From: Brachionus manjavacas
Lineage: Eukaryota > Rotifera > Eurotatoria > Ploima > Brachionidae
Length of the DNA: 64,000 bases
Assembly: GCA_019054805.1 (NCBI GenBank)
Contig: JAHQIY010000006.1
Coordinates: 4,650,001-4,714,000, forward strand
Direction of reading: 5' to 3'
The translations under genes and the position numbers were made by a program. This document shows positions 61,577 to 64,000 of the stretch, piece by piece. The notes beneath the pieces are model-generated. The model saw only the letters and a program-made list of their open reading frames with translations, was not told the origin of the DNA and did not search any database. Every line of letters starts with the position of its first letter. The stretch's first letter is position 1.

Positions 61577-62149
61577 CTAAAAACGGCTTTTAGATTTTTT
61601 ATTGTCAAATTCGAGTTCTTTTTTCTTTTTTTTGCTTTTCTTTTTCAATTTTGATAATCTGCAGCAGCATTTACAAAAGGTTCGTCCTAGACTATTACAA
61701 CAACAGCAATACATACAAAAACAAGCAACTATGATAAACATGATGCCAACTATGATTGCCAAAAATGCATAAATCCAGAATTTCGTGCCGAAAAGCTTTT
61801 CGAATACATCACCCAGTGAACTAATGCCTTCAAATAGTGGGAAAATAGAAGCAAGGCTGAAAAGCGATGTCGGAGATGCAGTCGTCTCTAAACCATTTAA
61901 CAATTGTCTATTTTTAAGTAAATTTAATAAACTTGGTTGGGTGGAAGTGGTTGTTAGTTGGTAATTTTTATTGTGAATATTTCCATTTTGGATAAAACCT
62001 GAATTAAGTAAACTTTGATATATGTTGTTATTTAAAAACTCTTGATGAAGCAATTGTCTTTGTATTTGCTCTTGTTGACGCTTGATAACTTCCAATGGAT
62101 TTTCGGTAGTAGTCGAGAGTATCCCATTCAATAAAGCCGAATCTGACAT
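61577..62149 (-). CDS. Small single-pass membrane protein with Cys-rich and Lys-rich cytosolic tail
   Basis: I do not recognise the family. One 190-codon frame starts at ATG 62149. Residues 1-110 are polar and rich in Gln, Asn, Ser and Thr (TTTSTQPSLLNLLKNRQLLN). A strong membrane segment at about 125-147 (WIYAFLAIIVGIMFIIVACF) runs straight into a Cys cluster, MYCCCCNSLGRTFCKCCCR, likely to be S-acylated if cytosolic. The end is very basic (KKKSKKKKKELEF). No signal peptide is seen. An acceptor-like TTTCTTTCAG lies directly before the start (about 62153-62162), so an upstream exon carrying a signal peptide is possible. The layout recalls Shisa-like or other Cys-rich adaptor membrane proteins, but no motif decides. 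Confidence 0.65.
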   Translation of the reverse strand: MSDSALLNGILSTTTENPLEVIKRQQEQIQRQLLHQEFLNNNIYQSLLNSGFIQNGNIHNKNYQLTTTSTQPSLLNLLKNRQLLNGLETTASPTSLFSLASIFPLFEGISSLGDVFEKLFGTKFWIYAFLAIIVGIMFIIVACFCMYCCCCNSLGRTFCKCCCRLSKLKKKSKKKKKELEFDNKKSKSRF

Positions 62150-64000
62150 TATCTGAAAGAAAAAAGAGATTTGAAGTCTAGATAAAATTGAAAATTTTGC
62201 TTTGATTTTTTGAAATATTTGAAATCTAAGTCGAAAGTTTTTGATCTGAAAGAAAATTTTGATGTAAATAAAGATAAAAGTTTAATATAATCCAGAGACT
62301 TGTTTTTCTCCCAAAACTGTAGTACAAATGTATCGATCCATAAACATGCTACAGATACAATTCATACGGCTATTAAAATGACAAAATTTCCAAAGTCATT
62401 TTCGAAACAATATTTATCTTCATTCTGGGCTAATTAGGCTAATTGTTAATGTCTTCATATTCTTAATATTTGAATGATATTTTAAAGAAGGTGTTTATTT
62501 TTTTCGTACAAAATTCTTTTAATTACAGCCAAAATTTTTATTATTTAAAAACAATTCGGATTATCTCTAATAGACCGAAAATTTTTTAGATATTGCTAAG
62601 AATTGTGAAACCCTTTTAAAAGATATATTTAAACTAGTCGATGCAAAATCGTTCAAGCGTTACATTACAAAAAATTACAAAAAGATACAATATAGACAAA
62701 AATTATGCGTAGACACTTAAACATTAAATGACTAACGATGGCTTCAAGTAATGCCACAATTTCGAACATTAATAACTTAAATCGCTTGATACATTAACAA
62801 TCAAAGCTCGAAACTTTTCTGCACCCAAGGATACACAATGTCTATCTCGTATTTTAGATTTTTTTTCTATCAAATAAATTATTTAAAAGTTAACATCTCC
62901 TTTTTTTCTTTTAAATATTAATTTACATTAAAACTAAATTACTTTGAATTTGTGTTCCTGACAGAATTCGTCAACAATGAGCTTAATTAAAAAGAATGAA
63001 ATGAAGTTTAGATTTTTTAAATTTGAAGCATATTTACAGAAAATAGGACCATGTAAAAAAACCTCATTAAGAAGGTAATTAAGCGTGATAATGAGCTTGA
63101 ATTCTTTTCCTTGAATACTATAATTCTTAAATCGGCTTTTATCTTTCGAATATTTTCGAACTTGTAATGACCTGGTTTCAGATTTAACAAAATTTAATGT
63201 CCCATTTAACACCCTCTTTTTTGTTCCACAAATTTCCACTGTTTAAAAAATAGTTTATCTTTTGCTCATGGGTTTGTTAAAACCATTTCAAAATGATATA
63301 TTACAAGTCTTACATTGTTTTGGTTCGAGACTTGATAAATCAATTTACTCGTTTATTAACCATTATTTTTTTTAAATCAGATTAAATTATCTAGAGTCTT
63401 CGTGGTAAAGACAATAGAAAATATTTAATAGTTAATGTAAGACATCATTCATTAAGAACATTGCTATGCTATGATTAGAAACAATTAATTCCAATTACAA
63501 ATTGGTGATTTATTGCTAAATTTTTAGAATATTTTTCCATTTTAAGTCAAAATCAAATATTTTCGCACTAATATTTCTAAAATAGATTAAGAATTGCTTT
63601 AAGCGTAATGATAAACAGAGACGTTTTGGCTTATTTCAAATCTATTTTATGTTTGAAAAGATTTCCTTGATTTATTTTTTGCCCAAAACTTATCTATGCT
63701 GTAATTATTTTAATAGAACAGATAAAATTAAAAAAAAAAAAACCATTGATTTAAAAAAAAAAAAAGTAACAATTCAGAATTTAATAAATATGAAATAAAA
63801 ATGAAATTTATTATTTATAAAGTTTTAAAATAATTTATTTTACATCAGACTGAAGGTTATTAGCTAAAAAATAAAAAAACATGTCTAAATTGTTAGCTTA
63901 AATAATATTTAAATTCGACGTAGAGAAATTTTAATTTAAAATCGTCTCGACGCATCCAACATGCAATGAAGCATTTAATCATCATCATCATTATCATTTG
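62150..64000. other. AT-rich stretch at the window end
   Basis: A 101-codon minus-strand frame at 63239-62934 (MEICGTKKRVLNGTLNFVKS start) has no recognisable motif and could be chance or an exon of an unseen gene. The window ends in an ATC trinucleotide run (about 63978-63995). Nothing else is identified. Confidence 0.4.

Noticed and set aside
1..64000. CRISPR arrays, operons, bacterial promoters or an integrated prokaryotic system
   Set aside because: Introns, animal gene families and LINEs throughout show a eukaryotic chromosome; no array-like repeats were seen.

Overview
The window is AT-rich animal nuclear DNA. Its genes are split by many short GT-AG introns, mostly about 45-75 bp, with a few of 0.27-5.2 kb. 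All eight confident genes are animal families. The base composition, intron size, gene types, many non-LTR and DNA transposon relics and Cys-less channel paralogues would fit a monogonont rotifer such as Brachionus. That is inference; another small AT-rich invertebrate is possible. Exon models were built by hand from reading frame, splice signals and family similarity, and every joined model closes in frame.

Layout: 1-4.5 kb holds broken LINE fragments. 5.0-7.0 kb (minus) is CDC73/parafibromin of the PAF1 complex. 10.2-15.5 kb (plus) is a complete ATF6-type membrane-bound bZIP factor with a site-1-protease-like motif. 16.6-17.5 kb is a LINE 3' end abutting an unrecognised two-exon ORF or pseudogene. 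17.7-22.2 kb (minus) is a furin-activated matrix metalloproteinase with a hydrophobic C-terminus. 24.5-28.1 kb (plus) is a Nanchung/OCR-type TRPV channel. 28.3-29.0 kb is a PEBP, and 29.8-30.9 kb a PHYHD1-type dioxygenase. 31.8-35.6 kb (minus) holds two tandem pentameric channel-like paralogues without a Cys-loop. 40.6-54.3 kb (plus) is a 30-exon GON-domain ADAMTS with about 16-17 thrombospondin repeats. 56.2-60.2 kb (minus) is a nearly full-length but broken LINE. 61.6-62.1 kb (minus) is a small single-pass membrane protein.

The genes do not form one pathway. Two are secreted or pericellular metalloproteases (MMP, ADAMTS), three are ion channels or channel-like, and two are nuclear or stress regulators (CDC73, ATF6). 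Large introns act as transposon sinks: the 2.4-kb MMP intron carries a Tc1/mariner relic, and the 5.2-kb ADAMTS intron carries a 906-bp long-inverted-repeat element, a pogo-like relic, a mariner relic and a 120-bp MITE.

The most unusual signal is in ATF6. Intron 3 holds a 44-nt stretch that is a perfect reverse complement of coding exon 2, directly next to a perfect 16-bp hairpin. The same intron can also be read through to a stop, giving a membrane-free bZIP protein. Together these suggest an RNA-level control of ATF6 that would be worth testing.
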